DNA of 64,000 nt from Ascidia mentula (Eukaryota; Chordata; Ascidiacea; Phlebobranchia; Ascidiidae). Below the pieces are notes generated by a model. The model made no database searches. It was not told the DNA's origin and worked only from the letters and a program-made list of their open reading frames with translations. Numbering within the stretch: position 1 is the first letter of the stretch; each line of letters starts with the position of its first letter. The DNA is taken from contig OX387201.1 of assembly GCA_947561715.1 (NCBI GenBank), positions 1,382,001-1,446,000 of the forward strand, given 5' to 3'. This document shows, in pieces, positions 34,664 to 49,600 of this stretch. A program made the position numbers and the translations under genes.

Positions 34664-37600
34664 CTGAACACAAACACAGCATTACGTCATCAACTATTAC
34701 GCAAGACATATAGTGCTATTCGTGCTGAAGAAGTCCCACCGGATGGTTGACGAAACGTCGGTTTGTAATAAAAATCTCGAAACCTTGTGCCAGAAGAACG
34801 GTAGTTTAAAATTACGCAAGACATTTTTCACAGGAATTTTTATGGTATTTCCAATCAAGTTAATTGATTCATTAGATTAATATGAAAAGGAAAGAATTAA
34901 TTGTTACTACTTCATAATGGTGACGTCACCTGTTCGTCGCCAAGGGCAGCGGTCAACTTTCCAGCTCTCTTCATTCGAGCGGCAGTGAGTGACATCGTCT
35001 TCATGAGTCGGTCTTTCTCTTGTACGCTCTCGTCGTACGTTGCCTGAAACACAGTTTATTGTTGTAAAAATACAAAGACTTCATCATTATTCTGAATTTA
35101 TTTTTCTATTTATTTACGTGTTTATTAAAATTTTACATTTATTTTCGCATAGTTTATAACTTCTCCATTTTTTTCCTACTTTCCTAATTACAAAATTAAA
35201 GACACTTTTACCCACCTGGAGTTCGGCAATCTGGTTTTCAACATCCTGAAGTTTTTCCTGCTTCTCGCGCAACGCCGACATCGTGACGTCAAGTTCCGCT
35301 TGAGCGGCTCGCAAACGTTCGCGCTTTGGCTCCACCTCGCGGACGACGTTTGAGTAGGTGTGCATCGCCCTGACCCACATACACATAGAACGGCAAGCCT
35401 TCGAAACCTGCAGAACATCGCTATTATGATGCGTTGCATTGGACTAACCCGTTAGTCGGGATTCATGAATGTGTTTTTAGTCCCTGTACTTACGAGCGCT
35501 AAAAGTTTAGATTAGGATGATCAACAAATGCATGTTTTTTTCTTGTTCAACAATAAAAAATACGAAAAAACAAGATATCTTAGCGCAAGATCGCATTAAA
35601 ATCGTAGAAGCATTCGCTTATTTATGATATTAAGAACGTAAAAGTTTTTATTCACCCTTTCGACTTTCTCCGGTACAAAATCCGGGTTCCCCATGTACTT
35701 GTCCAACTTCTTGATGATTCTCTGGGAAATGTTGTCCTTGTCGTATTCAAGCAGACGTTTGAGAAAGTTTGGATCACCGAGTAAAGTTTTCGCTGTCGCC
35801 CAATCCGGTTTCGAGTTGAGAAGAGTGCAGATCTGAAAAATACGAGTGATACAGTTCTTGTAAGACACCAAAGAAAATTAGTTAAACTAAAAAAAGCACA
35901 ATTTTGCCGCGTTAAATGGCATTGTTGGCATTTTTTATGGCAACTATTTCATATTGTGATTTTTGAAACTGTTGAAACAGTTCTAACGTTTCCGAAAGCA
36001 CAACGCGGTAATATTTCATGCAAAGGCATGATTGGCAGGATCGCCCCACTGCGCAGGTCCTTGCCTGGCGATCACAGCTATCGTATCGCGATCGTTAGGC
36101 TGTTCCAGCTATGCTGCATATGCCTGGACTGCGAAGCCTGTAAACCTAATGCTTCAGAAAGTGGTAAACTATCTATTAAAAAAGTAAAAATAAAAACTTT
36201 GATCCGGTCCTCGGTATAATAAACGTGAAATTATATCAAATTGTATCTAGACCCAAACGCGGATGAATATACACACACACACACGACGGCGAGACAACAC
36301 TTACCGCTTCCATGACAGTCATGACGAGATCAGGTGGTTTCGCGAAGACTTTTATCTCAGCGATGTCACTTTTATCCAAAGAGTCGAGAGCTTTATTGGC
36401 GCTGTGTAGAACCGGAAGCGCTTCGTCCAAATCCTTCTGAGCGTCATCAGCAATCGCTTGCGTCTCTTCGGCTTTCACTTTCGCCACCGCTTCGTCCTCC
36501 AACACAACTTTACGCACCTGTTATGACGTCATAGTGCGTGATTGTTTAAAAACAATACGAAAAAGATTGGGTAATTATTTAAATATTCACAATTATTTCT
36601 AGATATTGCGCTGTAACCAGTAAGTAAAAAAATTCAGCCAAGCATTTAGACAATTCAATGACCGTATGTGGAGTTTAACTCAATTTAAAAATGTTTATGT
36701 TTGAAGAAATGTGATTGGCCAATAATTGATCACCTGATCCGCTTTCTCTTGATCAACCGCAAGTTTTTCCATCAATTCTTCAGTTTCGATGCTTTTTCGT
36801 TTCAGTTCGGGTTCAAGGGCTGTGAGTTCTTCTTGCATTGAGTCGACGAGGTCGTTTGTTTCAAGAAGTTTGCTCAGACCGGTCTGGATAAAAACACAGT
36901 TGGCTGAATAGAAGCGAGTTTCTAAAACACTTTTCAATTCTTAGACAGGAAATATTCTCTGATCATAACCACATAAACACTACAATGTAGATTCGAATAA
37001 TGATTAAAAATTTCGTACAAAAGTTCATTTAGAATAGTTTGGAAGTTGATTTTAACTGTTGTAAGAAGTTGTGTACCTTGAACCTGTCCCTGGCCGTAAC
37101 CAGTTGCTTGCGTTTCTCCTGGAGCATCGTCAGGTAGAGGTTGATCAACTCCAAGTATGATGTTGGCGTTGTGTAATAATGACGACGCAATTCCTTGTAA
37201 AACCTAATAAACAAACACTTTGTTCAATCTTGTATTGAAAACCCCATTTTTAAACATCCAACCACATTAATTTGTTAAATACATGGATGAAATGGCTGAA
37301 AGCAAAAAAAGATAAGAGTATTTGACCATTGCGTTGAGAACACGTGATTTAACACAACCAAAGCAATTCATCCAAACATATGAAACTATTTCATCAAACT
37401 GTAACACTTACTTTTCAGCCATAGTGTTGACACTGGTGTGAATTTCGACGCAAAGTTTTGATATTTTTTGTTTCATGTCGTCATCAAGGTCATGAACTGG
37501 ACCAAGGAAGTTCTGGGACACGCTCAGTAGCGCCTCTTCTGGCCATTGTACAAACCTAAAAATCGTCAACATTTTTTTTGAGAAAAGTGCCAACATATTC

Positions 37601-40600
37601 AAATTTTATCCCAATAATTGAATATTATTGAAAATGGCAACAGAAAGCAAAAAATAATTTTTGCGCATATATTGTTTGACATACACTATGAAACCTGTTG
37701 TCAAAAAATAATAATTTGCAAAACACATAAGACTGGACGGATGTTACAAACTAAATTAGAAGGAATAGTTACCAGTCAATGGTGCAACAGTTGACTAGGG
37801 AGGGGAACATTCTACATCTGGCACGGAAAGCGTCGCCCACTGGAGACATGCAAACCACAATGTGGAGATTCTGACGAACTCTGCGGTGAAACATATGACA
37901 GTTTGAAACTGGTCAGGATTATTCAGGGCCCGAACAAAGTTTTGGAATCACGAATTTTTTCAGTTATTTTGGATCTTTTGTCAAATCGTTACCGCCACCA
38001 ACAAGTAAAATATATGAAAAAAACAACAACATAAAAGTAGAATTATTGTCGCAAAATCTTTCAAAATTAAGTTTTGTCTTCTTTGTAAAACCGTCACCGC
38101 CCCCAGTTTAGCAAACCCTGTTTCGGGAAACTACAAACACTACGTAGGAAATAGTTTAACAAGAAACCCACCTTGCGATAAAATGTTGGTAAACACCGTC
38201 CCTATCTCCCTCAGCAATCCCGAAGTTTTTCGCTATTGGTCGAATCGCCGCCAGAACTTGCTCCAGTTCGTCCTTCTCAAACAGGTTGGGTACTTCCCCA
38301 GAGTTGAGAATGTTGTTGATGTCTTCCAGAAATTCCTCTTGGACGATCTGAAAGAAGCAAAGAGTTCAGGAACAATTCTCTGCAAACTCATCATCAAAGC
38401 TCGGAAAAAAATTATGATCGTTCTTGATTGCAGTTAACGCGCTCAAAAGTACATAAAAAACGTGCTTTCAAACATTCCAGCTACAAGGTATTTTTTAACA
38501 CATAATAAACTCTTCAATTGACTTTTGCATCATCATCATTGTTACGTCATACTTGGGTATCAGTGAACAAGAACACCGTATCTTTTCCTTCGACGCCAGC
38601 AGTGCGGTAAACCCTCCTCAAATCCTCGTGGAATGATTCGTAATTATAACCACGTGTCAATTCGATCTGGATGCACTGGTAAGCGCACACGTGACACGCT
38701 AAGCGGGTGAGAGACTGCTTGCCACACCCACCAATTCCGACCAATAGCGCGTTGCCACGTTGCGTGACGATCATACGAACAATTCTGCAGAAGAACGTTT
38801 TTTTATGGAAATTTGACAAGTAAACTGGTTTGGAAAGCAGAAAACAAATTTAAAATAAAACAACCGTATTTTTCCAATTGTGGTTTGGGTACAAAATACA
38901 ACGAAAGTACCATGAGTAAATGTCTATCGCATTATTTTTTAATTATTACATATTTAGAAGTGTTTGTTACGTAAAGATTGATACGTTCTACAATAGTTTG
39001 TACTTCAGGTTGTGTTAACCCACAAATTGAGCATTTCGTTAAACTGTTACGACCAACTGTAGTTAAAGTACAGTAGGTAAATACCTTGAAACGTGGTCGA
39101 TCGCATCCTGGAAGAAGACCAACTTCATCTCTTTGGAAGAAGAGAGATTGTAGTCATCCAAATAATCTTCGAGGATCGTTTTCACTTTTTCCATCCTTGA
39201 ATTAACAAAAAATATGCCAAAACAGAAAATATGTCAACACATGACGTCATTTAACGTGTGACGTCACCGCTTACCGGTCTGATAAGTTTTCGTAAATTCG
39301 ATCCTCTTTGGCTGCACCCACTTTGAGGAAATCGCCGAAAATAATCGGTTTCTTAATCATGTCCTCAGGTTCAAGCTTTAAGAGTAAAATAAGGCCTTTG
39401 ATATTTTGCTATTAGTTCAAACCCTTACCTTGTATTGCATAAAAATTTTTAATTATGCTTAAAAGCGAACCACATGTAGCCTTACATAATAAAAATATTG
39501 CACGCCAATATGTAAGGGTATTTTGGAAATTCTAGACAATTGCAAAGACGTTCCTACATTTTGTCCGAAGTGTTTGTTCGCCATCTCAGAGAGGATGTGA
39601 TAGAAATAATTCTTGTCCTCGCTGTTGATCAAACGATCGTGAAAAACTCGGAGAGATTCATGACAGAATAAGTGGAAGATTTGAACCTACAAAAAGGAAC
39701 ATTTTCGTCATCTTACGTCAAAACTTTTGCTTACTCTGTTTCTCTATTACGTCACGTTACGTCAAACTTTTGCTTACGTCACTTGCACATGTATCAGAGT
39801 GAACTTTTAGCCAACAAGAGCAGTAATGTGTACCACGCGTGGGCGTTAGAGTGCAACATGGTTGTGGTATCTGATTTAAGGCCATTTAAGATTGTGAATG
39901 TTACCACAGTGATCAAACAGTGTTGGCTATCAACGTTTAAAAAAGGTTAATATGCTGTTTTCTGTTGTTTTCTATCGGCAGTAAAACAAAACGTAAGTTG
40001 CCCACAATCACGTAGGGGCAAAAAAACATCATTAGATTTTATTTCCTTTCTGTACAGAAACTGTCACCCACAACCCCACCTGCTCCCTGATAACCCCGGG
40101 GTCGGCTCTCAAAATTCCCTGGACGCATTTAGACAAATCCCGGAGGTTGAACACGTAGTGGGACTTTGTTGGAGTCGGTAGAAGGTCGGTCGACATCCTG
40201 CCGTATATTTCAATTGCTGCGTCCACCATGTTTCCCGCGCACTGCTTCACTGCGGTCGGAAACTCTGCCAGAAATCCGCTCATGATCGCCTGTAGATCAA
40301 GATACAGATGAAAAAACGTAACTTCTGCCTGAATACGTCATCATGTTGCTCTAACAATACGGAATATTACGATTTCTTTCTGTTAAATTGTTTATTTTTC
40401 CCGTATAGCTTTGTTTACATGCACAATACCCAACAGCCACAATCTAACACAAATGGCTAATCCAGCTTGGCTGTGATGCCAGAAAACCTGACAAGACCGA
40501 ACAAACTTACGTTAAAAATGGTTTTAAGGTTGAATTCGGACGGTGAAGGAAGGCAGAACATTCCAAAATGTCGAATGAATCGGGGAGTTACCGGGTTTCT

Positions 40601-43600
40601 GCCACCACCAGGGGGCGCGCAAGCGGCAGCAATCGTGACGTCTTTGATAATCTGCAAATGTACATTGGATTGGATTGGTGACCAAGTAGAATAGCAAGCG
40701 CAAAATCCTACAGAGACAATGTACTTGTAAAAAAACATCACGCCCAGGGTGTATAATGTGGAGCAAGCTAGGGCTCGATACGGTCGTTTCAAAAAATGCC
40801 TCCAATTTCTGGGTGAGTTGAAGCTTGCAAAACATTTGTGTATATCAGCTTGCTTATCAGCAAACCGTCAACTACATTTGTCATCCAAAACTAAGCAATA
40901 TACAGTATTGCAGAGTTCGTCCAATCGCAGGGCAGTAACCAGCACACATCTGTTTATCCATAATTATCTTCCACATTTAAAAGCAGATTCAACCGACCTT
41001 CCAAAACAACTTCTCCCTGTCGTAAAGTCCTCCAAAGTCCTGATATTGTCTCAACAATTCAATCGGAGGCTGACTTCCGTATCTGTCCAACTTGGGCATG
41101 TTCAAATCGTCGACGAACACAATCACCCGCTTGCCCGAGGGAGCCCCTGTTACGAGAAAGCAGAATCTTTTGACGTCGGTGGATTTTGGTTAAATTATAA
41201 AACAAATTATAAATAATCATTGAGCTTTAATTTTAAAACCATGTATTTGGTCAACATTGGCTACATTTCGATACTGACCGATAATATTTTTGCGTTTTCT
41301 CTCCAACTTGGCTTCGAGGAACTCCTGGGTTCGAATTGATGACGTTTGAGCCGAGAAGTTCATGTAGACTGTGACGTAATTGCGAGCGTCCGATATCGAT
41401 TCGAACATGCCACGTGCCACGACCGATTTTCCGACACCAGTGCCACCTGCCACAACAACCACATGTCAAACACTGGATTAATGACACAAAGTCGTGACAA
41501 ATCTTCACATAATCTGGGGATAAGTAAAATGACATATTCAGCATAAAAACATTTTTTTAAAAAACAAGATTTTTCACTTACTTTTCGTATAAATGCAACG
41601 CAGCATGCAAATCTAAACCGACTGCAAAATTATCCATGTAAAAAAATACGTAACTAACGCATTTTGCCTTGCAGTTGCTGTCCTAAACTATTTTAATAAC
41701 CTACGGTGCGGATGTCTTTAGAATAACAAATACTTGGATTTTGCGTGTTAGTCACCAGAATATCACGAAAACCCGACTGAGCTCCTGTAACTCAGGCGGT
41801 AGAGCGTTGGGCTTGGTAAGCCCAGGGTCGCGAGTTCAAACCTCACCGGGAGCTTAATTTTTTTCCGATATCGCTCTAATTTGTCGGGTAAAAGTGACTG
41901 ATCCTGCTAAGCTGCAATGCCTGTAAACCTATAAATACCAGTGTATAGGACGGATTTGTTGATCTCCAGAAGTTTGTCCATCAGATATCCGTATCTCACT
42001 GTGTCTATAGTCGGCACCAGCATATCGAAGAAGGGCATCTCAGTGTTGTATTTGAAAGCCGGCACAATCCTCTCCCATAAATCGAAGCGTTTCGTTTCGA
42101 AATCAAGATAATAACTGAACAGGTCGGCACTGGCTGGAAGCTGGAAAAAATGAAAGACATTAAATGTGTTTTACGATATTTGCGTGTCGTTGCAACAGAA
42201 AAAAGGCATTAGGATATGGCCATTTGCAATATTTTCCGAAAATATAAAAATGTAATAACAAATATTTTTGAACATTAAATTAAGAAAATACCTTTTTTTG
42301 GTCAGTAATCAGTGTATGTCATGGAATGGTTTGTTCATTAAAAGGTTTCTTTTACACAACCTGCATTTAACCACCAATTCCTCACCTTAATTTCTGGATT
42401 GTCCTCCATCTGTGACCGAACAAACGAATCGAATTGATCGATGCAGTTCTCTGTGACGTTTCCAGCCACAGCCCACACGTAAGAGAAGATGAAAGCGTTC
42501 GCCACCAACTGATGAAGTCGGATCGGATCCTGGAAGCAAGGTTTATATGTGAGCAAATTGAGCAAATTTTATATAAGCTGCAAACAGGGCCTATTTCATA
42601 TCAGTGCAGCTTAGTGACTGGCGACATTATTACCCGCAACAGTTTATATCTTTATTCAATTGTAGTCACAACAAATGATGACGTCAGTGGTTGCCAGCTT
42701 GCGATTGTAGGTAATTTGCGATTGTTGAAACGCAACGTTGATCACAAAGGAGAAGAAACCGGATTATGTTTCACCTGTTTAAGATCCGGACCCCCATTAC
42801 CGAGTAGAAGAGATTGAAGGAGTGCACACAGACATGACACCTTGCTCATTCCAACTTGGGGCATTGCTTGTGTCAAGTTCTTCTCCACGTATCTGCGCAT
42901 CAATGTTAATGATATGGTAGTAGTAAAAAGAGTATGTTGAATTCGTCTTTTAAACCGCATTTTAAAATCAACAGAACTGCTACCCTCCTATACAATAATT
43001 TTACAGCTGTGTACATAATGTAACGAGCTGATTTATTAGGAATATGTTAATGAAGGACCGTATGTATTTCAGCAATGTTAAAAGTGCTGACAAGGGTGAT
43101 TTTCAAACTTAAGGCTTTATAAATTCAGTTGAAATCCAAACAAAACAGAAAGCAGTCGCCAACCTTATCCCGTCTTCAATGTAAGCGTCGAAAAGATCCA
43201 GGATAAACTTTCTCGTTTCATCCTTGATTTTTGCCGACATTTGTTGTTTGAGCCACGTGGTAACATACGGCCTCCAACCCAGTTCGTTCGGATCAATGTA
43301 AACCATCCCACATCTCGATACTGTGGCAGGAGAAGCAACGGCCAAATCCTGTAATGTGAAGGTAAGTTTTCAAAGTCAATGCGTTGGAATTTGAAAGTGT
43401 CGATAATTGTTGTCAATAATAAGAATAATCACAACCAATAATAACGATAATTTCAGCTTTCGATGGAATTAAATTATTCATTTTTTTAGTGGAGAAAAGT
43501 TGCAGTCAAATTGTTGGAGTTGGAAACTGCCAATAAGCCAATTTATTATAAAATAATAAAGTTTGTTTGTGATAAGTAGTTTCTTTTGCCAGAAGAGCTT

Positions 43601-46600
43601 TAAATTGGCTGAAAATTATGCGTGGTGGCGCCAACAACAAGGAGATTGTCAGTTGTTAATAATATTAATATTTATAATTGACAATAAATACAGGTAACAC
43701 TAAAGTCAAAGTAAGTTGAATATCCTTCTTACAATAGAGGTTTACACTGAATTGTGATTTCTGTCAAGTAGTTTTGAGCGAGATTGTTCGGTGAGAAATC
43801 CGGCAATGCTTTCAATGCCAACATCACAAAATTTTAATAACGACCTGGTAAAACGCACCACATAACCTTACCTGTACTTCGAACAACATGTGCATGCTGT
43901 CAGAAAGTTTAATACGCTCGGAGTTGGCAAGACACAACATCTTGTTGTCATCCAGCACTGTGTTCATATTCTCAATCCACAAAGCGTCCACTGGACCGTC
44001 ACAGATTATCCACTTGTGGTCGCTAGAGGTGTCCTGTGTATGAATACGCTTCATAAGTTATTCGGTTTTAGAAACACCAAAATTTGTAAAAAGGCAAGTA
44101 AAAATCAATTTGTTTAAAATTTTTGAAAAATCTACCCCTGTTGGCACTTTTCATATGACACATTTAGATTGGTTGGTAAAATGCCACGTTGAAAACGTGC
44201 CAGTGCCACATGCCACCCACCTGTACAGCTTGTCTGACGCTGATTGCCATCAAACCATCTTTCCATTCCAGCGTTAGTTTATCTTCCTCCCCGTATAACT
44301 CACCCATGCTTATGCTCTTAGGGTTCAGGACGGTTCTGAATCAATAAATCACATGGACTCTCACAGCATAGCTTTGTCAACGTATAATCATTTATGGCAA
44401 GTGAGCAGCTGGTCGCAATTTCACACGGACATGTATGCTGTTAATTTTACAATAAAATTGCTCGATGACATCAACTTCGTTAATACGCCGTGTCAGTCTC
44501 AGGTTTATAACTTTCAGTAATTGCTGGTGCATTTTTTTGGACAGACTGACCAATCATTGCAGCACGTGGCCGAAGCTCGTGCGAATAAAGTTTTTAAACA
44601 GTCAGTCTGTCGGAAACTACGCACCAACAATTACTGAAAGTTAATGACATCAGTAAGTCTGCACAGAAACTTACGTCTTGACAGGTTTGTACTGAGGGTG
44701 CTTGTGTCCATTCTTGTGCAGCCCAGCAAGAGTAGCAGCCAACATCTCATACACCGTCGTCTTTCCTCCACCCGTCGGCCCAACCAACATCACACCGTGA
44801 CGTACTATCATGGTTTCGTAAAGTTGGATCACCTACGTCATAACATAACAAGATGAATTATCCAGATTGTTGTAGAGGCTGCCAGACATAATGTTGAATT
44901 TAGTCAACAAGCTTTTCTGACTAAAAAGTGTTTCTGCACTCGATGTGTTTCTCAAAATCTATTGCAAGTTTCTAAATGTCAGTTTGTTGCAATCGAGTTA
45001 AAACACGTTTTAATCTCATATTTCTGTGCCGAGTTTGTGTCCAGTTGGGTTAACCAAAGGATCGACGCTGACCGAAATGTACCACAAAGTGGAAATCTCT
45101 GCGACTGCTAGTGCAAAAGCTAGCACAGTGCTACAGTCACCAACTGCACCGATGAAAAAAAGCTACTTTCTGCAGCTCTCAAAGTTTTCATATGATGAAC
45201 ATTGTGTTACCTTCTTAACAATGGCAGCGATTGGTTGCAATTCGGCCTCCACAAGACAATCCTTGATGGTGGATTCGAATACTCCATAATCGTGTTCTGG
45301 AATCTCGATGCCGGGGAAAAGATCCGATAGAATAGCTCGGAATAGTTGAGCGTCCTGTTATGATGTCATAAACCATGTTTATGTAACCGTGTACCACGAA
45401 TGTTTAAAGGCATCTTGCTTTCTATTTAGCTTTTTTGGTGCGGTTATAGTATTACGTTACATACATTCAAATGTCAATGGGTGCTTTTATTCAGATATGA
45501 GGCCAAAGGCAAACAATATAATCTTATTATTAAACTTGCAGTGACTTCAAACACAAACGTTCCAAGAGAATTTGCAGAGATTGCTTTTCAAATATATCAT
45601 TTCCATTGGGAACTTTATGAAAACACCCCAAGTATTTTGTCGGTAACATAATTAAACCGGTACATTGGGTCTACATGTACGGAACTACGCTGTGTAAGTT
45701 TCTTAAAGGTTTTGGGCCCTAATAATATGCTTAGAGAGTCTTACAATACAATTTTCAAAAACCTTTGGCACAAAATTTAAGTTTTGTTGTATTATGGATG
45801 AAAACAACAAACAATTGTTACCTGGACCAAGAATTTCGGCAAGTTTGAATCACGTAACGCTCGAATGAGCACAATATCCTCGTGAATGGCCGGATTTTCA
45901 CGCTTGAGTGATCCTGCCATGACCAGCACAGATTTGACCGCACGCATTCCGAAATCGTAGTGATCTTGTTGGGAAAGCTGTTGACAAAAAAGGTAAGTAA
46001 CACTTTATCCCATTAGTGAAAAAATATTTTGCACAAGTACTAAAAAGTATAATATAATTTTATAATAATTAAAATTTAACAAGCAAAAGCACTTAAAAGT
46101 TTACCCAGGGTACAATATTTTAGTGACAAGACTGATACAGTTTCCCAAATATCACGTAAATGATAAACGCACTTGTTTTACCGCATTGTTGCGTCATACC
46201 TGCTCAGAACACAGCTTGTACATCTGAACCATCTTTTGCGAGAGTGCTTTGGAAGATTCGAAACCTTCACTGTACAAAATCACCTCAGCAATCAGTTTGT
46301 AGTCAGGTACCATCATAGCTATGGGTCTGAACAGCGCCTGGAAATGAGGAGTTTCTTGTAAATGGATCATAAATAAGGGGTTGAAAAAAAAAATTATTAA
46401 ACAAACAAACATAATACACCCGCGAAGATGCGTCTATTAGCGCCTTTTCCAACCATATTCGCCCACAACCCCATTGCCTACCTTCAAGTTATCAGGCAGC
46501 TCAGTTCTCCCGGCGTACCCAGGGTTCATGGTGATGAAAGCGGCACAGGTCGCGTCCAATTTTATTTCCCGACCTTCGAACATGAATCGGGTGGCGCGCG

Positions 46601-49600
46601 CTGCTTTCGCGTTCCTGATTGTCAGAAGTTGCTGAGCGATGACAGAAAGCACCTCGATGTCGATACGGTTGAACTCGTCGAAACAACACCAAGCTCCTGA
46701 TTGGGCGAGACCGCTGCACGTGATCAAAAGAAGAGGACCAGTGATTTGGACGAAATACAGACAAAACAAAATTCAAAAAATATGGAAAAGTGCCAACATA
46801 AAAGCGGAAAATTGGGATTTATGATATTCTGGGTGAATTTAAAATGAATTTGCCCATCATACTAAAAGAAAATGCCAACAATATTGAAAAAAGTACATTA
46901 AAATAATATATATTTGGGACAGAAAAGGATAAAATTTCGTTTTTCGCTTCAGTACCTGAAAAATCTTCCCATAATCTTAAAGTCAAGTCCTTCAGAACAG
47001 TTGAATACGACACATTGTTTAGCGAGAGCCTTCGCAAGATCCTTGGTCGTTTCGGTTTTTCCAGTTCCCGCTGGTCCAGCTGGAGCACCACCAAGGTCAA
47101 GCTGTAGAGGTCACCAAAAAATTAACATCCCACTGACAATTTTCGTCTGTCACTTCATTTGAGAACTTTTGGACATTTGAAAAGTAACATTTTCTCTGTC
47201 TTCTAAAACCTAATTCGCCAACTATGAATCAGCGGTTTTCACTCACACTATACAACGCACTGATTGCTGTTTCAAGACAAGCATTTAAGAAAATTGACAT
47301 CAAATATGTAATACAATCGGTCTCCCCAGTCGTAAAAACTCGCACCTGTAGCGCCCCCATGAGGCAAAGGTAGCACCTATCAGTGAGAGGAGTGATGACG
47401 AGTCTGGGACAAGCTCCAAGGTATTCGTATCCGTATATGTATTGTGAACCTGCACACCGCACTGCACAGTCATCTATATCTGATTCCCAGTAATAACGGA
47501 GTTGTCTCAGCCACTCGAAATTGGTCGGGCTGTCAACGTTCATCCTGACCTGTTAAGTTATAGATGGAAAATTAGGGTGATTGTTATGAGTCTTCTTACA
47601 CACATGTAAATTAGGGTCTTCGAATAAACCGATGGTGCATTTTATCACCAGTGATGTTTTTGTTTGAGTCCGGAATGTAAAAAATACGTAACATCAGAAG
47701 AAAAATTACGTAATAACACAACTTGATTTCGATTGAAGGTTAAATTGTGTTCATTGAAAGTAAGTTACAACGCACTATAATCCCAATGTTACGAGTATTT
47801 ATGAACAAAACCAAAAGAAAGAAAAAATTGAAAAATTAATGTTATGAACATGATGGCAAATTATTGTCGTCATCAACTTATACCATATCGGTGATGATGT
47901 CACGAGCGTGGACGTCAACAGTGATGAGAGCTGTGATGTTGTTACGGTGCAGTTGGGGAATTTTCGTCCGGACCAGTGCAGCGAGTCGGTTGAGTCTGTC
48001 GAAATTAACTTTCTCGAAGCTTTTCAAACCTTCCTCTGGTCCACCTTCCACCTCGCCCGATAATATCTGGCTCACCTCTTGACACCACATGGTTTGGGAG
48101 ATCGTCAACACAACCTGGTATCAAGGACGGTTCTGTTTACTTCGCATCATTTCGGTCAACTACTGGGTTTTCTACTTTGGGCTCTGGGGTGGTTGACAAC
48201 CACGTGATAGGGTAATGATCACGTGATAGGGTAATGGCCACGTGGTAGGGTAATGATCACGTGGTAGGGTAATGGCCACGTGGTAGGGTAATGGTCACGA
48301 GGGTAACAGTGGTGTATCTTAAACAGGTCACATATTCATGTGGGCTAATATACATTTATATGGATTGTGATTGGACAATGTCAGCCTCAGCTTTATTATT
48401 ACTATTTTATTATTATTAGTAGTTGCTGGTGCACTATTTTGTACAGACTGATTACTTATTGGCGCGAGTTTTCGCGAGCCTATATCCTTACTTCATCCAA
48501 AAGAAACAATACATATAAGTAGGTGTGTCGTCGATACACCTACATTGGTGTTGGAAACAAAACCGCATTTCACCACATTTTACTAAATCTCAATGGATTT
48601 TCAAGTCCTTCATTTCATTTGGGAAGATATTTTTATCGTGATGACGTACCTGCGACGGATGAGCGGTACTCCATTCCTCTCGGGATTTTTGTTGAAAGTC
48701 GGTGATGGCAAACTTGGACATTTTCCTCAGGTTAACGACCATGGCCTCCTCCACTTTACCCAACCAGTCCTCCACGTTACCACGGGCTGTTTAAGGAATG
48801 GTTTCAGTTAAATTCCTGTTTTTGAAAATGTTTGAGACACTTTTCCTACAAATCAAGTGTTGTCCATATCTCTATTGTTGATGTTATAAAATGCCGAAAA
48901 CGTAGAAACTTAAAATTAAATTGTCACAAATGGACACCAATTAAATAGTTGTCATCCGCATCACATGTAGGCAATATAAAGTAGGCAAATACTGCGATAC
49001 TGAAGATGAACGGGTGGGCAAAGTTCTATGGCCACACAAACGAAGACCTTGCGGTACGACAAACGAATTTTATACATTAGCTGTTGAAACATCTGTAATC
49101 AAGTCTTTCTCGGACATAAAGCTAACACGAGTTCCTCTACGCATAAACATCCATCTGTCCGCATAATGTCATTTGTTCTGTAGCCATTTTGAGTTACGGG
49201 ATATAACGCCCGAATTATTCTGATATGTACCAGCAAAACAGCACCACCCCACTGTCCTCCATGTAACTCCCAAAAAATTTAAATTCCATCAGGACAACGG
49301 AAGCCGAAAAAAACAATATTGTAAGTTATACAAAATAGTTCAAATGGTGAAGGTATTTCAATAGACAAAAGCCATCGACACGCATCACCTTTCAATCCCT
49401 TTCCAAGACTAACATTCTCTCCTTCAGGTGAAATCATGGCAATGATGTCGTTCGTTATTTGTACTTCTTGTTTCTCGCCACTAGGAGTCGCCTTTCCGTC
49501 CCCGCTCACAGCGACCGTCCCGAATTCGAGGAGGGCAATCGCATCGAAACATTTGCGGAGATGAGGTTGAACGGCCTGGGTAGGAAGAAGTTGGTGTCGT

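Noticed and set aside
41780-41854. Functional tRNA-Thr gene
   Set aside because: An unusual GGU anticodon, an extra base and stem mismatches, plus a body shared with another fragment, favour a SINE or pseudogene.
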